Assembly: GCA_036794825.1 (NCBI GenBank)
Contig: DAIRGA010000013.1
Span: forward strand, 1 to 64,000
Length of the DNA stretch: 64,000 bases
Source of the DNA: RZYY01 sp036794825
GTDB lineage: Bacteria > Bacteroidota > Bacteroidia > Bacteroidales > 4484-276
Direction of reading: 5' to 3'
Below are positions 8,834 through 17,946 of the stretch, one piece after another; the stretch's first letter is position 1; each line of letters opens with the position of its first letter. The translations under genes were made by a program, and so were the position numbers. Below the pieces are notes generated by a model. The model saw only the letters and a program-made list of their open reading frames with translations. It did no database searches and was not told the origin of the DNA.

Positions 8834-11271
8834 CAACCTTTGCTTTTAAAAACAGTTTGATAATCAATATAATAAAGCAATTTCAAAGAGAATTGGTTCA
8901 ATTGATCGGCGTTCAGTGTGTTTTTCAGGTTATCCATAAAATTGTAGATAACTGTTTCATCCTCTGTTGCGATGGAATTTTTCCAGATAAAACTGAACCT
9001 GCTACCTGGTGCAAAGTCCCAGTTGACTGAAAGATCAACATTGAAAGTATTGAAATTGAAGTCGTTATCCTTGTTGTAACTAAGAATAGGCGAGAGCCTG
9101 CCATTTTCAAGAAGTGTGAAGTAATCGTTGTAAACACCGTAATACCAATATTGCCGCAGCCATAACCCCATCGAGAGGTTGCTCCGGAACATATATTGAC
9201 CTGAGAGGGTGTTCTCCCAGGAGGTTAAATCTCTTTTTCCGTAAATAATTGATCCTGAGCCATCTTTTTCCACCCAACCGGGATTGTTGTCATTCAAACT
9301 CCCCGAAAGCGCATAGTAAAAGCTCAGCCTGTCGCTGAACCGGAATCTTGGTTGAATTCGCGCTGAGAACGCCCTGTTATCATCCTGATCTCCGCTGAAC
9401 CAGATGCTTCCGTCAAAAGCAAGTGGTTTTCGGTAATCGGTGGAAAACCCCCAGGATGTGCTGAAGTAGCCGGGTCGGATGTAAAACCTTCCTTTTTCGC
9501 GCGGATCGTAATAATCATAGCGCTCGAACGGCGAAAGGGTAAGGGTGAGCCAGTTACTGATGTATTTCATGCCGGTCATACTGTAGCCGGTTTGAAACAG
9601 CGTGTTAATGTTTTCGGCGGTGGTAAAACTGGTTTCACGGCTCATGCTGACGAAGCCTCGCAGCGACCTGACCTTCCCGACCGGCTCGAACAGGAAGTAG
9701 CTGAACTGCGCTCCATTCTGCACAAAATCATTGCGGTGAGTGATCCCCAGGTCGTTGTCATTGTATTGATCGTCGAACACATTGCGGTAAAGGTTGAACT
9801 GAAACCTGCCGCTGACTTTTCCGGCGGATAGCCAGTACTTGTAACCCCTTGTGGCGTCCGATTTTCCGGTTTCCTGATCGTAATCAAACACCTGGCTCAA
9901 TGCTCCGGAGGCATTCAGACGGTATTTACCCTGCTTGTTGTTGAGGGTTGTTCCGGCGCCGGTTACATTGGCATCGCCATATTGGTTCGACCTGATCACG
10001 CTGGTATTGATGAGGTAAGCCGATGAGTTGTTGCGCAAAACCTGGTCTAAAACCGTGATGTTGAAATTGGTAAAAGGGTCGGTAAGCATTCTCCTTTCTC
10101 CGCCCTTAGCATTTTCGATCTCTGCCCAGGTGTTGCCGGTCAGCGCATTTAGAAAACCAACTGCAAGGCCATTGCTTCCCCTGCCGGAAATTTTGGTTGC
10201 ACTGAGCATTCTGGACTGAACCGGGTTGGATAAAATAATTTCCCCCGGTTGGAGCGATGAATTGACATTGCTAAACTCTGCAGGCTGCCCGCCAATCCTG
10301 CGGGAGTAAAACAATCCCCCCTTTTTAAACAGATCAACCGACTCATTAAAAAAAGGTCTCTGCTCCGCATACACCGTTTCAAAAGCGCTGAGGTTCTTCA
10401 CTTTATCGTCAGACTTCACCTGGCTGAAATCCGGGTAAAGCATCATGTCGAGCGTGTAACTCTGATTGATTCCGTACTTTATGTCAGCGCCACCACCGTA
10501 TGAATAGGACATGCGCGCATCCGGATCGGCGACACTCTCGTCGTGTTGCAACGAACCCGAGAGATAAGGCTTCAAAGCAAGGCGCAACGGTGGTTTGATA
10601 CTGGCCAACCCAACCAATTCCCCCCAAGAATTCTGATAATTGGCAACTCCTTTCGGTGTCAGCGCCCACTGACTTAATTCACGGTTTCGCCGTATGTAGC
10701 GCTCTACCTGCAACCCCCAGATTTGCTGCTCATTCATTGGAAAACGCAATGCGGAGTAAGGAATCTTCATCTCCACCACCCATCCAACGGCCGAAATATT
10801 CACAGCGCTTTGCCAAACAGCATCATACGTACCGTCGCTTCGCATATAATCCGATTGCACCCCGGAGGCTGACACCCTGAATGTGTAAGCATCCATACGG
10901 TTGTTGTAGGTATCAAAATGGACGGAAAACCAATCGGCATTCAGCGAATTATCATCCCGGGCGCCCAATTGCGTAAGGATGCTGTCAGGGTATTTTTCAA
11001 AAAGAAAAGCGCCAACATAGAGGGCATCATCATCATAGGCAAAATAAACCATGGTAGTCTGTGATTCCGGTTTCCCGTGGTTTGGGTCAAACTGCACCAG
11101 GCTGCTGGTGGCCATAGCCTGGCTCCAGCATAGGTCGTCGAGCGATCCGTCAATTTTAGGTGCGATGGTGGTACGGCTGGCTTCAGCAATTTTCGTTTGA
11201 GGTTGAGCGCACAAAGTGCCTGTAACTGCCAGCAGACCGATAAAAATTGTTAAAAAACACCCTTTCTTCAT
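8833..11271 (-). CDS. DUF5916 outer-membrane protein with N-terminal CBM9-like domain
   Basis: Predicted outer-membrane protein of 812 residues. It has a signal peptide (MKKGCFLTIFIGLLAVTGTL, then CAQ), an N-terminal carbohydrate-binding-like beta-sandwich (about 35-225: PKIDGSLDDLCW, DDDALYVGAFL, VEMKIPYSALRFP) and a long C-terminal region rich in alternating aromatic/polar strands typical of a beta-barrel, matching DUF5916. Function is unknown; family members are often found near proteases or surface-glycan genes. It is the first gene of an operon with xerD (TGATG overlap) and diverges from sucC across 176 bp. There is no TonB box or plug domain, so it is not a SusC/TonB receptor. Confidence 0.82.
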   Translation of the reverse strand: MKKGCFLTIFIGLLAVTGTLCAQPQTKIAEASRTTIAPKIDGSLDDLCWSQAMATSSLVQFDPNHGKPESQTTMVYFAYDDDALYVGAFLFEKYPDSILTQLGARDDNSLNADWFSVHFDTYNNRMDAYTFRVSASGVQSDYMRSDGTYDAVWQSAVNISAVGWVVEMKIPYSALRFPMNEQQIWGLQVERYIRRNRELSQWALTPKGVANYQNSWGELVGLASIKPPLRLALKPYLSGSLQHDESVADPDARMSYSYGGGADIKYGINQSYTLDMMLYPDFSQVKSDDKVKNLSAFETVYAEQRPFFNESVDLFKKGGLFYSRRIGGQPAEFSNVNSSLQPGEIILSNPVQSRMLSATKISGRGSNGLAVGFLNALTGNTWAEIENAKGGERRMLTDPFTNFNITVLDQVLRNNSSAYLINTSVIRSNQYGDANVTGAGTTLNNKQGKYRLNASGALSQVFDYDQETGKSDATRGYKYWLSAGKVSGRFQFNLYRNVFDDQYNDNDLGITHRNDFVQNGAQFSYFLFEPVGKVRSLRGFVSMSRETSFTTAENINTLFQTGYSMTGMKYISNWLTLTLSPFERYDYYDPREKGRFYIRPGYFSTSWGFSTDYRKPLAFDGSIWFSGDQDDNRAFSARIQPRFRFSDRLSFYYALSGSLNDNNPGWVEKDGSGSIIYGKRDLTSWENTLSGQYMFRSNLSMGLWLRQYWYYGVYNDYFTLLENGRLSPILSYNKDNDFNFNTFNVDLSVNWDFAPGSRFSFIWKNSIATEDETVIYNFMDNLKNTLNADQLNQFSLKLLYYIDYQTVFKSKG

Positions 11272-11372
11272 GTTCCTCTGTCAACAGTTAATTCGGGTTT
11301 TTTAGTGATTCTAAACTGATTTATGCCCAACAAAGCGAATTTCGGTTCGGTTTAGTATATTGAAAGTACAAT

Positions 11373-11400
11373 TTTGCCAACCGTAAAATTGATACTTTTG
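11373..11400 (+). promoter_or_regulatory. sucC promoter
   Basis: TTTG (11373-11376) and TACTTTTG (11393-11400) with a 16-nt spacer fit the Bacteroidota -33/-7 consensus. The ATG is 47 nt downstream of the -7 box. Confidence 0.6.
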
Positions 11401-11447
11401 CGGCTTCTTTTTCGATATTTATTTGATCATTAAACCATTTCATAACG

Positions 11448-12638
11448 ATGAATCTTCACGAGTACCAGGGTAAATCCATTTTGAAACAATACGGCGTGGC
11501 CATTCCGGAAGGAATCGTTGCTGAGTCGCCCGAACAGGCAGTGGAAGCTGCCAAAACACTGCAAGCGCTCACCGGCACAAAGTTTTGGGTAGTAAAAGCT
11601 CAGATCCATGCAGGCGGCCGTGGCAAAGGCGGCGGGGTAAAGCTTGCCAAAAGCATTGCCGATGTTGAAAAACTGGCCGATCAGATTATCGGGATGGACC
11701 TGATTACGCCACAGACTCCACCCACCGGAAAAAGAGTGAGAAAAGTGCTTATCCAACAGGATATTTTTTATCCAGGACCCACCGAAATCAGGGAGTTCTA
11801 CATGAGTGTGCTGCTCAACCGGAAAATTGGCCGCAATATGATCATGTACTCGCCAAGAGGTGGAATGGACATTGAGGCAGTTGCCGAAGAGACACCGGAT
11901 CAGATTTTTTCCGAAGAGATTGATCCCCGCTTTGGCTTACAGGGCTTCCAGGCACGCAGGGTGGCTTTCAACCTTGGGCTGGAGGGTGAAGCTTTCAAGA
12001 ATATGGTCAAATTTGTGCACTCACTTTACAAAGCCTACCTGGGAAGCGATGCCTCGCTGTTTGAGATCAACCCGGTGGTGAAGACCTCCGATGACAAGAT
12101 TTTTGCTGTGGATGCAAAGGTCACGGTGGACAACAATGCGCTATACCGTCATCCTGACATTGCCCAGATGCGCGACCTCACCGAAGAAGACCCGATAGAG
12201 GTGGAAGCCAGCCGCTACGACCTGAACTACGTGAAATTGGATGGGAATGTGGGTTGCATGGTCAATGGCGCCGGATTGGCCATGGCCACTATGGATATGA
12301 TCAAAATGTCGGGCGGCGATCCGGCCAACTTCCTTGATGTGGGAGGAACCGCCAATGCAAAGCGCGTCGAAGAGGGCTTCCGCATCATCCTGAAAGACCC
12401 GAACGTAAAAGCCATCCTGGTGAATATTTTTGGCGGTATTGTTCGCTGCGACCGCGTTGCCCAGGGAATTGTGGATGCTTATCAAAACATAGGAAATATC
12501 AGTGTACCCATCATTGTCCGTCTTCAGGGAACCAATGCCGAAGAGGCCAAGGTGCTGATTGACGAGTCAGGGCTGGAAGTCCGCTCGGCCATCGCCCTCG
12601 AAGATGCTGCACGGCTGGTGAATGAGTCGCTCAGGTAA
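11448..12638 (+). CDS. sucC: Succinyl-CoA synthetase beta subunit
   Basis: TCA-cycle enzyme (or the reverse branch): succinyl-CoA + NDP + Pi to succinate + NTP + CoA, as an alpha/beta complex in the cytoplasm. 396 residues, normal for SucC. It begins MNLHEYQGKSILKQYGV, the standard N terminus of the ATP-grasp domain, with AGGRGKGGGVKLA in the nucleotide-binding region, INPVV near residue 206, DVGGTANAKRVEEGF and GGIVRCD near 329 in the CoA-ligase domain. The partner sucD is not in the window, so the two subunits are encoded apart. It has its own promoter, and no strong terminator follows; a weak CGGGT/ACCCG hairpin lies at 12642-12658. Confidence 0.96.
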   Translation: MNLHEYQGKSILKQYGVAIPEGIVAESPEQAVEAAKTLQALTGTKFWVVKAQIHAGGRGKGGGVKLAKSIADVEKLADQIIGMDLITPQTPPTGKRVRKVLIQQDIFYPGPTEIREFYMSVLLNRKIGRNMIMYSPRGGMDIEAVAEETPDQIFSEEIDPRFGLQGFQARRVAFNLGLEGEAFKNMVKFVHSLYKAYLGSDASLFEINPVVKTSDDKIFAVDAKVTVDNNALYRHPDIAQMRDLTEEDPIEVEASRYDLNYVKLDGNVGCMVNGAGLAMATMDMIKMSGGDPANFLDVGGTANAKRVEEGFRIILKDPNVKAILVNIFGGIVRCDRVAQGIVDAYQNIGNISVPIIVRLQGTNAEEAKVLIDESGLEVRSAIALEDAARLVNESLR

Positions 12639-12790
12639 TTGCGGGTAATGTTCACCCGATAGTTGGTATCGAATTTCCTCCAGGTTTTTCTGCTATATTT
12701 AATTCCAAGGCTGAAAACACTCAACGCCGAAAATCCTGTCATTTTCCGGAAATTATTTGGCTTTCGATTCAGCAGTCTGGCGCAATGGCC

Positions 12791-12798
12791 TATTTTTG
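12791..12798 (+). promoter_or_regulatory. Probable -7 box of gcvT
   Basis: TATTTTTG matches TAnnTTTG, 30 nt before the ATG. The nearest TTTG upstream (12756-12759) is too distant for a normal -33. The 190-nt leader was searched for a glycine riboswitch and none was seen. Confidence 0.45.
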
Positions 12799-12828
12799 CC
12801 AAAAATTTAATCTTCATATTTTTTTCTA

Positions 12829-13920
12829 ATGAAAAACACAGCATTTATCAGGATGCACGAAGCGCTGGGCGCCAAAATCGTGCCTTTTGCGGGATTCAAC
12901 ATGCCCGTTCAGTTTGAGGGAGTTAATGCCGAGCATGAGACAGTTCGCAAGTCAGTTGGAGTGTTCGATGTGTCGCACATGGGCGAGGTTTGGGTAAAAG
13001 GCCCGAAAGCTTTTAAACTTGTTCAGAAACTCACATCCAATGACGTCTCGAAACTTTCCGACGGTAAGGTGCAGTACACCTGCTTACCGAACAATCAGGG
13101 CGGCATTGTGGACGATTTGCTGGTTTATCGCTTTGATGCTGAAGCTTACCTGCTCGTAATCAACGCCTCCAACATCGAAAAGGATTGGAAATGGATTGTG
13201 GAAAACAATACCGAAGGCGCCATAGTCGAAAATGTTTCTGACGCCACTTCCCAACTTGCAGTTCAGGGGCCTAAAGCAATGGCCACCCTGCAAAAACTCA
13301 CCGAAACCGATCTCGCCACCATACCTTATTATACTTTCAAAGTGATCGAATTTGCCGGCGTAAAAGAAGTAATCATGTCCGCTACGGGCTACACCGGCGA
13401 AAAGAACAGCTTCGAACTTTATTTCCCCAACGAATTTGGCGAGAAAATCTGGAATGCAGTTTTTGAAGCAGGCGCGGAGTTTGGCATCAAGCCCATCGGA
13501 CTGGCTGCGCGCGACACTCTGCGCCTTGAGATGGGGTTCTGCCTCTATGGCAACGACATCAACGACACCACCTCTCCCATCGAGGCCGGTCTCGGCTGGA
13601 TTACCAAATTTGCAGATGGTAATCCATTCATCAACCGCGCTTATCACGAAAATCTTAAAAACAACGGTGTTTCGAAACGCCTGAAAGGTTTTGAAATGAT
13701 TGACAAGGGAATCCCGCGCCAGCACTACGAAATCTGCGATGCAGAAGGAAATGTGATCGGCGAAGTCACCTCAGGCACCATGTCTCCTTCGCTTAAAAAA
13801 GCAATAGGAATGGGGTATGTCAAGACAGGTTTTGATGCCCTGGGTCACGAAATTTACATCAAGATCAGGGAAAAATTGCTGAAAGCCAAAGTGGTAAAGA
13901 CGCCTTTTTATGAGGGTTAA
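12829..13920 (+). CDS. gcvT: Aminomethyltransferase (glycine cleavage T protein)
   Basis: Transfers the methylene group from the aminomethyl-lipoyl H protein to tetrahydrofolate, releasing ammonia. 363 residues, the normal length. N-terminal signature block FAGFNMPVQFEGVNAEHETV, then GVFDVSHMGEV, QYTCLPNNQGGIVDDLLVYR and TGYTGEKNSFELY in the folate-binding domain, and GLAARDTLRLEMG towards the C-terminal part. gcvH and gcvP are not in the window, so the cleavage system is dispersed. The comB gene follows 30 nt later on the same strand, so the two may be co-transcribed. Confidence 0.96.
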   Translation: MKNTAFIRMHEALGAKIVPFAGFNMPVQFEGVNAEHETVRKSVGVFDVSHMGEVWVKGPKAFKLVQKLTSNDVSKLSDGKVQYTCLPNNQGGIVDDLLVYRFDAEAYLLVINASNIEKDWKWIVENNTEGAIVENVSDATSQLAVQGPKAMATLQKLTETDLATIPYYTFKVIEFAGVKEVIMSATGYTGEKNSFELYFPNEFGEKIWNAVFEAGAEFGIKPIGLAARDTLRLEMGFCLYGNDINDTTSPIEAGLGWITKFADGNPFINRAYHENLKNNGVSKRLKGFEMIDKGIPRQHYEICDAEGNVIGEVTSGTMSPSLKKAIGMGYVKTGFDALGHEIYIKIREKLLKAKVVKTPFYEG

Positions 13921-13930
13921 AAGCCGGCTG

Positions 13931-13937
13931 AAGGAGG
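13931..13937 (+). promoter_or_regulatory. Shine-Dalgarno-like AAGGAGG before comB
   Basis: AAGGAGG ends 13 nt before the comB ATG at 13951. This is longer than ideal spacing but striking in a sequence where most genes lack any SD. Confidence 0.4.
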
Positions 13938-13950
13938 TCGTTCGTTAGTC

Positions 13951-14703
13951 ATGGTCAACAATCAGAATCCTTTGCAGCCAACTGTCGAGGTATGCCTGAC
14001 GCCGGCCCTGGCGGAATTCATCAGCACTGGCGGGGATGCGATTGTGGTTGTGGTTGACATTCTGCGGGCAACCACTTCAATGGTATCGGCGCTGGCCAAC
14101 GGCGCTAAATCGGTTATCCCGGTTTCCTCACTTGACGAAGCACGACAACTTAAAAAGCAAGGGTTTCCTATAGCAGCCGAGCGCGACGGATCAATCCTCG
14201 ACTTTGCCGATTTCGGAAATTCGGCTTTTGATTTTCAAAATGGAGAGGTAAAGGGTAGAAAACTGGTCTTCAGCACTACCAATGGAACAGTGGCCATCGA
14301 AATTGCCAAAAAATCCGGCACGGCCGTTATCGGCGCCTTCAGCAACATCAGCGCCCTGGCCGGATGGATCAATCATCAGCAGAAGCCGGTCATTATACTT
14401 TGCTCCGGTTGGAAAAACTCTTTTTGCCTCGAAGACACCATTTTTGCCGGCGCTCTGATCGAGAAGCTTACAGAAGATGGGAACTTTACTATCCTCACCG
14501 ACGCTTCCCATGCCGCTCTCGACCTCTGGAACCTTGCTAAAAAGGATATTGCCGGTTACATCGAAAAAGCCAGCCACCGCGAACGACTGAGGCAGCTTGG
14601 CGTTGATGATGTTTTAGGGTTTTCTTTAACCCCCGACACAACATTAGTTGTTCCCGTTTTAGTTGATAATGAACTGGTTGACGCTAAAAAACCCAAACAC
14701 TAA
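13951..14703 (+). CDS. comB: Probable 2-phosphosulfolactate phosphatase (ComB family)
   Basis: ComB-family Mg-dependent acid phosphatase; the archaeal enzyme hydrolyses 2-phosphosulfolactate in coenzyme M synthesis. 250 residues. Family motifs: VVDILRATTSMVSALANGAK, IAAERDG, GRKLVFSTTNGTVAI and ILCSGWKNSFCLEDTIFAGA. ComB homologues are widespread in bacteria lacking coenzyme M, so the true substrate here is uncertain; sulfolactate metabolism or an unrelated phosphoester is possible. It lies between gcvT and the Mpl-like ligase (11-nt gap to the latter), suggesting one transcript of unrelated functions. Confidence 0.85.
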   Translation: MVNNQNPLQPTVEVCLTPALAEFISTGGDAIVVVVDILRATTSMVSALANGAKSVIPVSSLDEARQLKKQGFPIAAERDGSILDFADFGNSAFDFQNGEVKGRKLVFSTTNGTVAIEIAKKSGTAVIGAFSNISALAGWINHQQKPVIILCSGWKNSFCLEDTIFAGALIEKLTEDGNFTILTDASHAALDLWNLAKKDIAGYIEKASHRERLRQLGVDDVLGFSLTPDTTLVVPVLVDNELVDAKKPKH

Positions 14704-14714
14704 AATCAGTCCCG

Positions 14715-16076
14715 ATGAAAGTACACTTTATTGCTGTCGGCGGCGCAGTGATGCACAACCTGGCCATTGCTCTGGTAAAAAAAGGTTACCAGGTAACCGG
14801 TTCTGACGACGAGATTTTCGAACCGGCGCTGTCGAACCTTATGAACTGGGGGATTTTACCCGCAGAAGCCGGCTGGTTCCCCGAAAAGATTACCCCGGAA
14901 CTGGATGCCATAATCCTCGGTATGCACGCTAAAAAGGGAAACCCGGAGCTGGATCGTGCAATAGAGCTGGGTTTGAAAATCTATTCTTTCCCCGAATACC
15001 TTTTTCAGCAATCGGAAAACAAAACCCGTGTGGTAGTAGCCGGAAGTCATGGAAAAACCACGATTACTTCGATGATCATGCACGTGCTCAGCCACTTGAA
15101 AATTGATTTTGACTACCTTGTCGGGGCCAAAATCGAGGGCTTCGATATAATGGTCAGGCTGTCGGATGCACCGGTAATCGTGATCGAAGGCGACGAATAC
15201 CTCACCTCCCCTCTTGACCCTCGCCCCAAATTCCTCCATTACAAACCACACATCGCCCTCATCAGCGGGATTGCCTGGGATCACATCAATGTTTTCCCAA
15301 CTTTCGAAGTGTACAAGAATCAGTTCAGGTTGCTTATTGAGAGCATCGAACCGAGCGGAAAGCTGGTATTTTGCCGGGATGATGAAACCCTGACAGATGT
15401 TGTGAATGAAATCGGGTGGGCTGGCAGAACGACTCCTTACAATCTCCCGTCCTACCAAAGCGAGGAAGGCAAAACATGGATTTCTGATGAAAATCAGAAA
15501 CTTTACCCACTGAATGTTTTTGGCAAACACAACCTGCTGAATATCAGCGGAGCAAGAGAGGTTTGCAAGTTACTCGGTGTCAGTGACAACGATTTTTACA
15601 GCGCTATCAGCCACTTTAAAGGCGCTGCCAACCGGCTCCAGTTGCTGGCTGAAAACGATCACTCTGCCATCTTTAAGGATTTTGCCCACGCACCCTCAAA
15701 GCTCAAAGCTACGGTGGATGCTGTGAAATTTCAATATCCATCACGAAAACTGATTGCAGTGATGGAATTACACACTTACAGCAGCCTGAGCAGGCATTTT
15801 CTGGGTCATTACAGCGGAAGTATGGATCAGGCGGATGTTCCGGTGGTTTTCTTTGATCCTCATGCCATTGCTCTCAAAAAACTAACTCCGATAACCGTAG
15901 AGGATGTTTTGGAAGGATTTGGCAACCCAAACCTGAGGGTCTTTACCGATTCAAACCAGCTCAATGATTTCATTCAAAGGCAATCCCTTTTCAACACCAA
16001 CCTGCTGATGATGAGCTCAGGAAATTTTGGTGGGATTGATGTAAAGAAACTCGCAGAGGAGATGATCGGAAAGTAG
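14715..16076 (+). CDS. mpl: Mpl-like UDP-N-acetylmuramate:tripeptide ligase
   Basis: Mur-ligase superfamily protein of 453 residues, most like Mpl, which re-attaches recycled L-Ala-gamma-D-Glu-meso-DAP to UDP-MurNAc. Sequence: an N-terminal nucleotide-binding fold (MKVHFIAVGGAVMHNLAIAL), the ATP P-loop GSHGKTT (110-116), a central-domain block EGDEYLTSPLDPRPKFLHY typical of Mpl rather than MurC, and KDFAHAPSKLKATVDAV in the C-terminal domain. It differs from the true MurC in the dcw cluster of this window, consistent with a recycling role. It ends 5 nt from the convergent DUF2851 gene, with no hairpin between them. Confidence 0.88.
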   Translation: MKVHFIAVGGAVMHNLAIALVKKGYQVTGSDDEIFEPALSNLMNWGILPAEAGWFPEKITPELDAIILGMHAKKGNPELDRAIELGLKIYSFPEYLFQQSENKTRVVVAGSHGKTTITSMIMHVLSHLKIDFDYLVGAKIEGFDIMVRLSDAPVIVIEGDEYLTSPLDPRPKFLHYKPHIALISGIAWDHINVFPTFEVYKNQFRLLIESIEPSGKLVFCRDDETLTDVVNEIGWAGRTTPYNLPSYQSEEGKTWISDENQKLYPLNVFGKHNLLNISGAREVCKLLGVSDNDFYSAISHFKGAANRLQLLAENDHSAIFKDFAHAPSKLKATVDAVKFQYPSRKLIAVMELHTYSSLSRHFLGHYSGSMDQADVPVVFFDPHAIALKKLTPITVEDVLEGFGNPNLRVFTDSNQLNDFIQRQSLFNTNLLMMSSGNFGGIDVKKLAEEMIGK

Positions 16077-16081
16077 GTAAA

Positions 16082-17362
16082 TTACGTTGTCGAATTCATT
16101 TTCAACAAGTTAAGCCCGATGCTGCAATCGAGGCATTTTTTCAGCTGGCAGTAGTTGTTTTTGAGTTCGATAAGTGCCTGCGAACCGAAAGCGTTTTCGG
16201 GCTTGATTCCCAGGTTGCTCCAACCTTTCGTAATGGCATTGCTCTCGGCATCAATTTCGGTAAGCAGCGTCAAAGCTTTTTCCCTGTGCTGTTCCTCCCC
16301 TTTCGATATGCTGTAAAGGAAAAGCATCTGGACGACTGTGTTGAGCAAAATGTTCTGCACGGCATCATTTCCAATGTTTTTGCGGCTGCCGGGCGAGCTC
16401 TTGTCGAAAGTAAAATGGTCGTCCCAGTAAGCCGAAGCGTTCACATCAAAAAATGAGGTCAGCACCTTAACATTTTCTGCTTCGATGACTTTAGAGAAGA
16501 GTCTGTTTGATTTGTGGATCAGCGCTGCAAACTGCGAAATCCGGATAGTGGGGAAGTTGGAGGGCCGCAACCGCATAAATTTCCACAAATGCCCCTGCAT
16601 GGTAACAAGGCCGTATTTATTTTGCAAAAACTCAAACTCCTTTCGAAGTCGTAAGGGGTAGTCATCTGCGAAATCTTTGGACAGCAGTCCGGCTACCCCA
16701 AAAAGCAACGCTTCGATCTGCAGCAGGTTGTCCTTGTGTTTACCAAGAATTTGCAACGGAAGCATTTTTGCCAGCATTACAAACGGCTGCTGGTTGACCT
16801 TGAAACCGAAATTACCGGCAAGTACCTGGTAAAAAGTCTCTTCGAAGTTGTTTCTGTTGTTCCCGAGCAGCGCTGAGAGTTCGCCGGCTTTTCGCTCCAT
16901 CCGCATCACCAGCAGCCGTTCCAGCCACATATTGATCTTTTCGGGAAGCAGGTAATGGATATCCTTTTCGCACGGAATCCAGTTCTTGTTGTTCAGGTAG
17001 TAAAAGTATTTCTGGTATATCTTCTCGCTGAATTTCCCTTTTAGGGTAAGGGTTTCCATCAGATTACCATTGCGGTCGTTAACGGGTAGGTTGTTTTCAT
17101 ACACAACATGCAGTATCACATTGGCATAGGCTGCATCTTCCTGGTGGCCATGGGCATTCCAGTCGGAGGATTTCAGGTGCACTTCCACATTGCCGGCCCA
17201 TTGCGTATGCCCGATTTTCAGCCTGACATTGGTAAAATCAGGCCCGGAATCGCGGTTATAAACACCTGGTGAAACAACTTCGAGCGGCTCGCCGGAATCG
17301 GTAAAAAGTTCAGTGGAATAGAGCCGGTATTTCCAGATAAAATGCAAAAAGTCTTCGGTCAT
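16082..17362 (-). CDS. DUF2851 family protein
   Basis: A 426-residue protein of a family largely confined to Bacteroidota. The N terminus MTEDFLHFIWKYRLY and blocks SPGVYNRDSGPDFTNVRL and WAGNVEVHLKSSDWNAHGH are characteristic. The conserved N-terminal His/Asp/Glu residues are compatible with a nuclease-like or metal-binding fold, but no function is established. There is no signal peptide or TM segment, so it is probably cytoplasmic. It is a single-gene unit convergent with the Mpl-like gene and divergent from the zapA operon. A TAGCTTTG -7 box lies on the minus strand at 17392-17399. Confidence 0.88.
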   Translation of the reverse strand: MTEDFLHFIWKYRLYSTELFTDSGEPLEVVSPGVYNRDSGPDFTNVRLKIGHTQWAGNVEVHLKSSDWNAHGHQEDAAYANVILHVVYENNLPVNDRNGNLMETLTLKGKFSEKIYQKYFYYLNNKNWIPCEKDIHYLLPEKINMWLERLLVMRMERKAGELSALLGNNRNNFEETFYQVLAGNFGFKVNQQPFVMLAKMLPLQILGKHKDNLLQIEALLFGVAGLLSKDFADDYPLRLRKEFEFLQNKYGLVTMQGHLWKFMRLRPSNFPTIRISQFAALIHKSNRLFSKVIEAENVKVLTSFFDVNASAYWDDHFTFDKSSPGSRKNIGNDAVQNILLNTVVQMLFLYSISKGEEQHREKALTLLTEIDAESNAITKGWSNLGIKPENAFGSQALIELKNNYCQLKKCLDCSIGLNLLKMNSTT

Positions 17363-17391
17363 TTGTCGAAAGGATTTTGAACAAAGCTAAT

Positions 17392-17399
17392 AATTCTCT
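17392..17399 (-). promoter_or_regulatory. Probable -7 box of the DUF2851 gene
   Basis: The minus strand reads TAGCTTTG, 29 nt before the ATG at 17362. No -33 TTTG is evident at normal distance. Confidence 0.45.
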
Positions 17400-17571
17400 C
17401 AATTTACCTCTCGCCAGCTAACTTTTTTTCCCGTCCACTGTTTAATTAGCGATGAAACCGATTACAATCTTTCATCTTTATAATCTACTTAATTTGAGAA
17501 ACTTAGCACATTTTGGGGACTTTCAGATTCAGCTCCAATGCCGGTTTTGAAAAAATTTCTTCGGAAAAATG

Positions 17572-17601
17572 TTGTCCGGGAATAAAATTTAAGTAGCTTT
17601 G
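17572..17601 (+). promoter_or_regulatory. Promoter of the coiled-coil gene and zapA
   Basis: TTG (17572-17574), a 19-nt spacer, then TAGCTTTG (17594-17601). This is the best consensus match in this part of the window. The first ATG is 38 nt further on. Confidence 0.65.
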
Positions 17602-17638
17602 TCAGGTTTATAGAAAACATCGAAACGGGAAATGCTGA

Positions 17639-17926
17639 ATGGTTGATCTTGTAACTTTGGTAAGCGGCATCGAATACAGGATGAGAGAGTTGGCAGCCCG
17701 CTGCGATGCTTTCAAAAACGAAAACGAGCAGCTCAAAAGCAGTAATCAACAACTGCTCAGGGAGCTAGAAGAGATAAAACAAAATCATCAACAATTACAA
17801 TATAAAAACCAGATAATTAAAATCGCAAAGGCAATTGAGAAGGATAAAGGATCAACAAATGCAAAGTATCTGATAAATGAACTGTTGCGGGAAGTTGACA
17901 GGTGTATCGGTCTTTTGAATGATTGA
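17639..17926 (+). CDS. Small coiled-coil protein upstream of zapA
   Basis: A 95-residue protein dominated by heptad-rich sequence (about residues 12-60: ELAARCDAFKNENEQLKSS and following Gln/Leu/Glu-rich helix), with a short C-terminal segment NAKYLINELLREVDRCIGLL. It has no signal peptide or TM. It sits directly upstream of zapA, with 20 nt between them. By position and shape it resembles ZauP-type ZapA-upstream partners or ZapB-like Z-ring coiled coils known in other phyla; homology cannot be shown from sequence here. The role proposed, bridging or regulating ZapA at the Z-ring, is an inference. Confidence 0.8.
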   Translation: MVDLVTLVSGIEYRMRELAARCDAFKNENEQLKSSNQQLLRELEEIKQNHQQLQYKNQIIKIAKAIEKDKGSTNAKYLINELLREVDRCIGLLND

Positions 17927-17946
17927 AATTTTTTCAAATAATCCTG

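Noticed and set aside
8833..11271. TonB-dependent receptor
   Set aside because: There is no plug domain or TonB box; the CBM9-like N terminus and motifs match DUF5916 instead.
12642..12658. Terminator after sucC
   Set aside because: A 5-bp stem with no T-run is too weak to call.
12639..12828. Glycine riboswitch before gcvT
   Set aside because: I searched the leader for the aptamer cores and saw none; only a -7 box is present.
13084..13725. 213-residue minus-strand frame
   Set aside because: It is antisense to gcvT, which has full family motifs; no promoter or recognisable domain on the minus strand.
14856..15530. 224-residue minus-strand frame
   Set aside because: Antisense to the Mpl-like ligase, without start signals.
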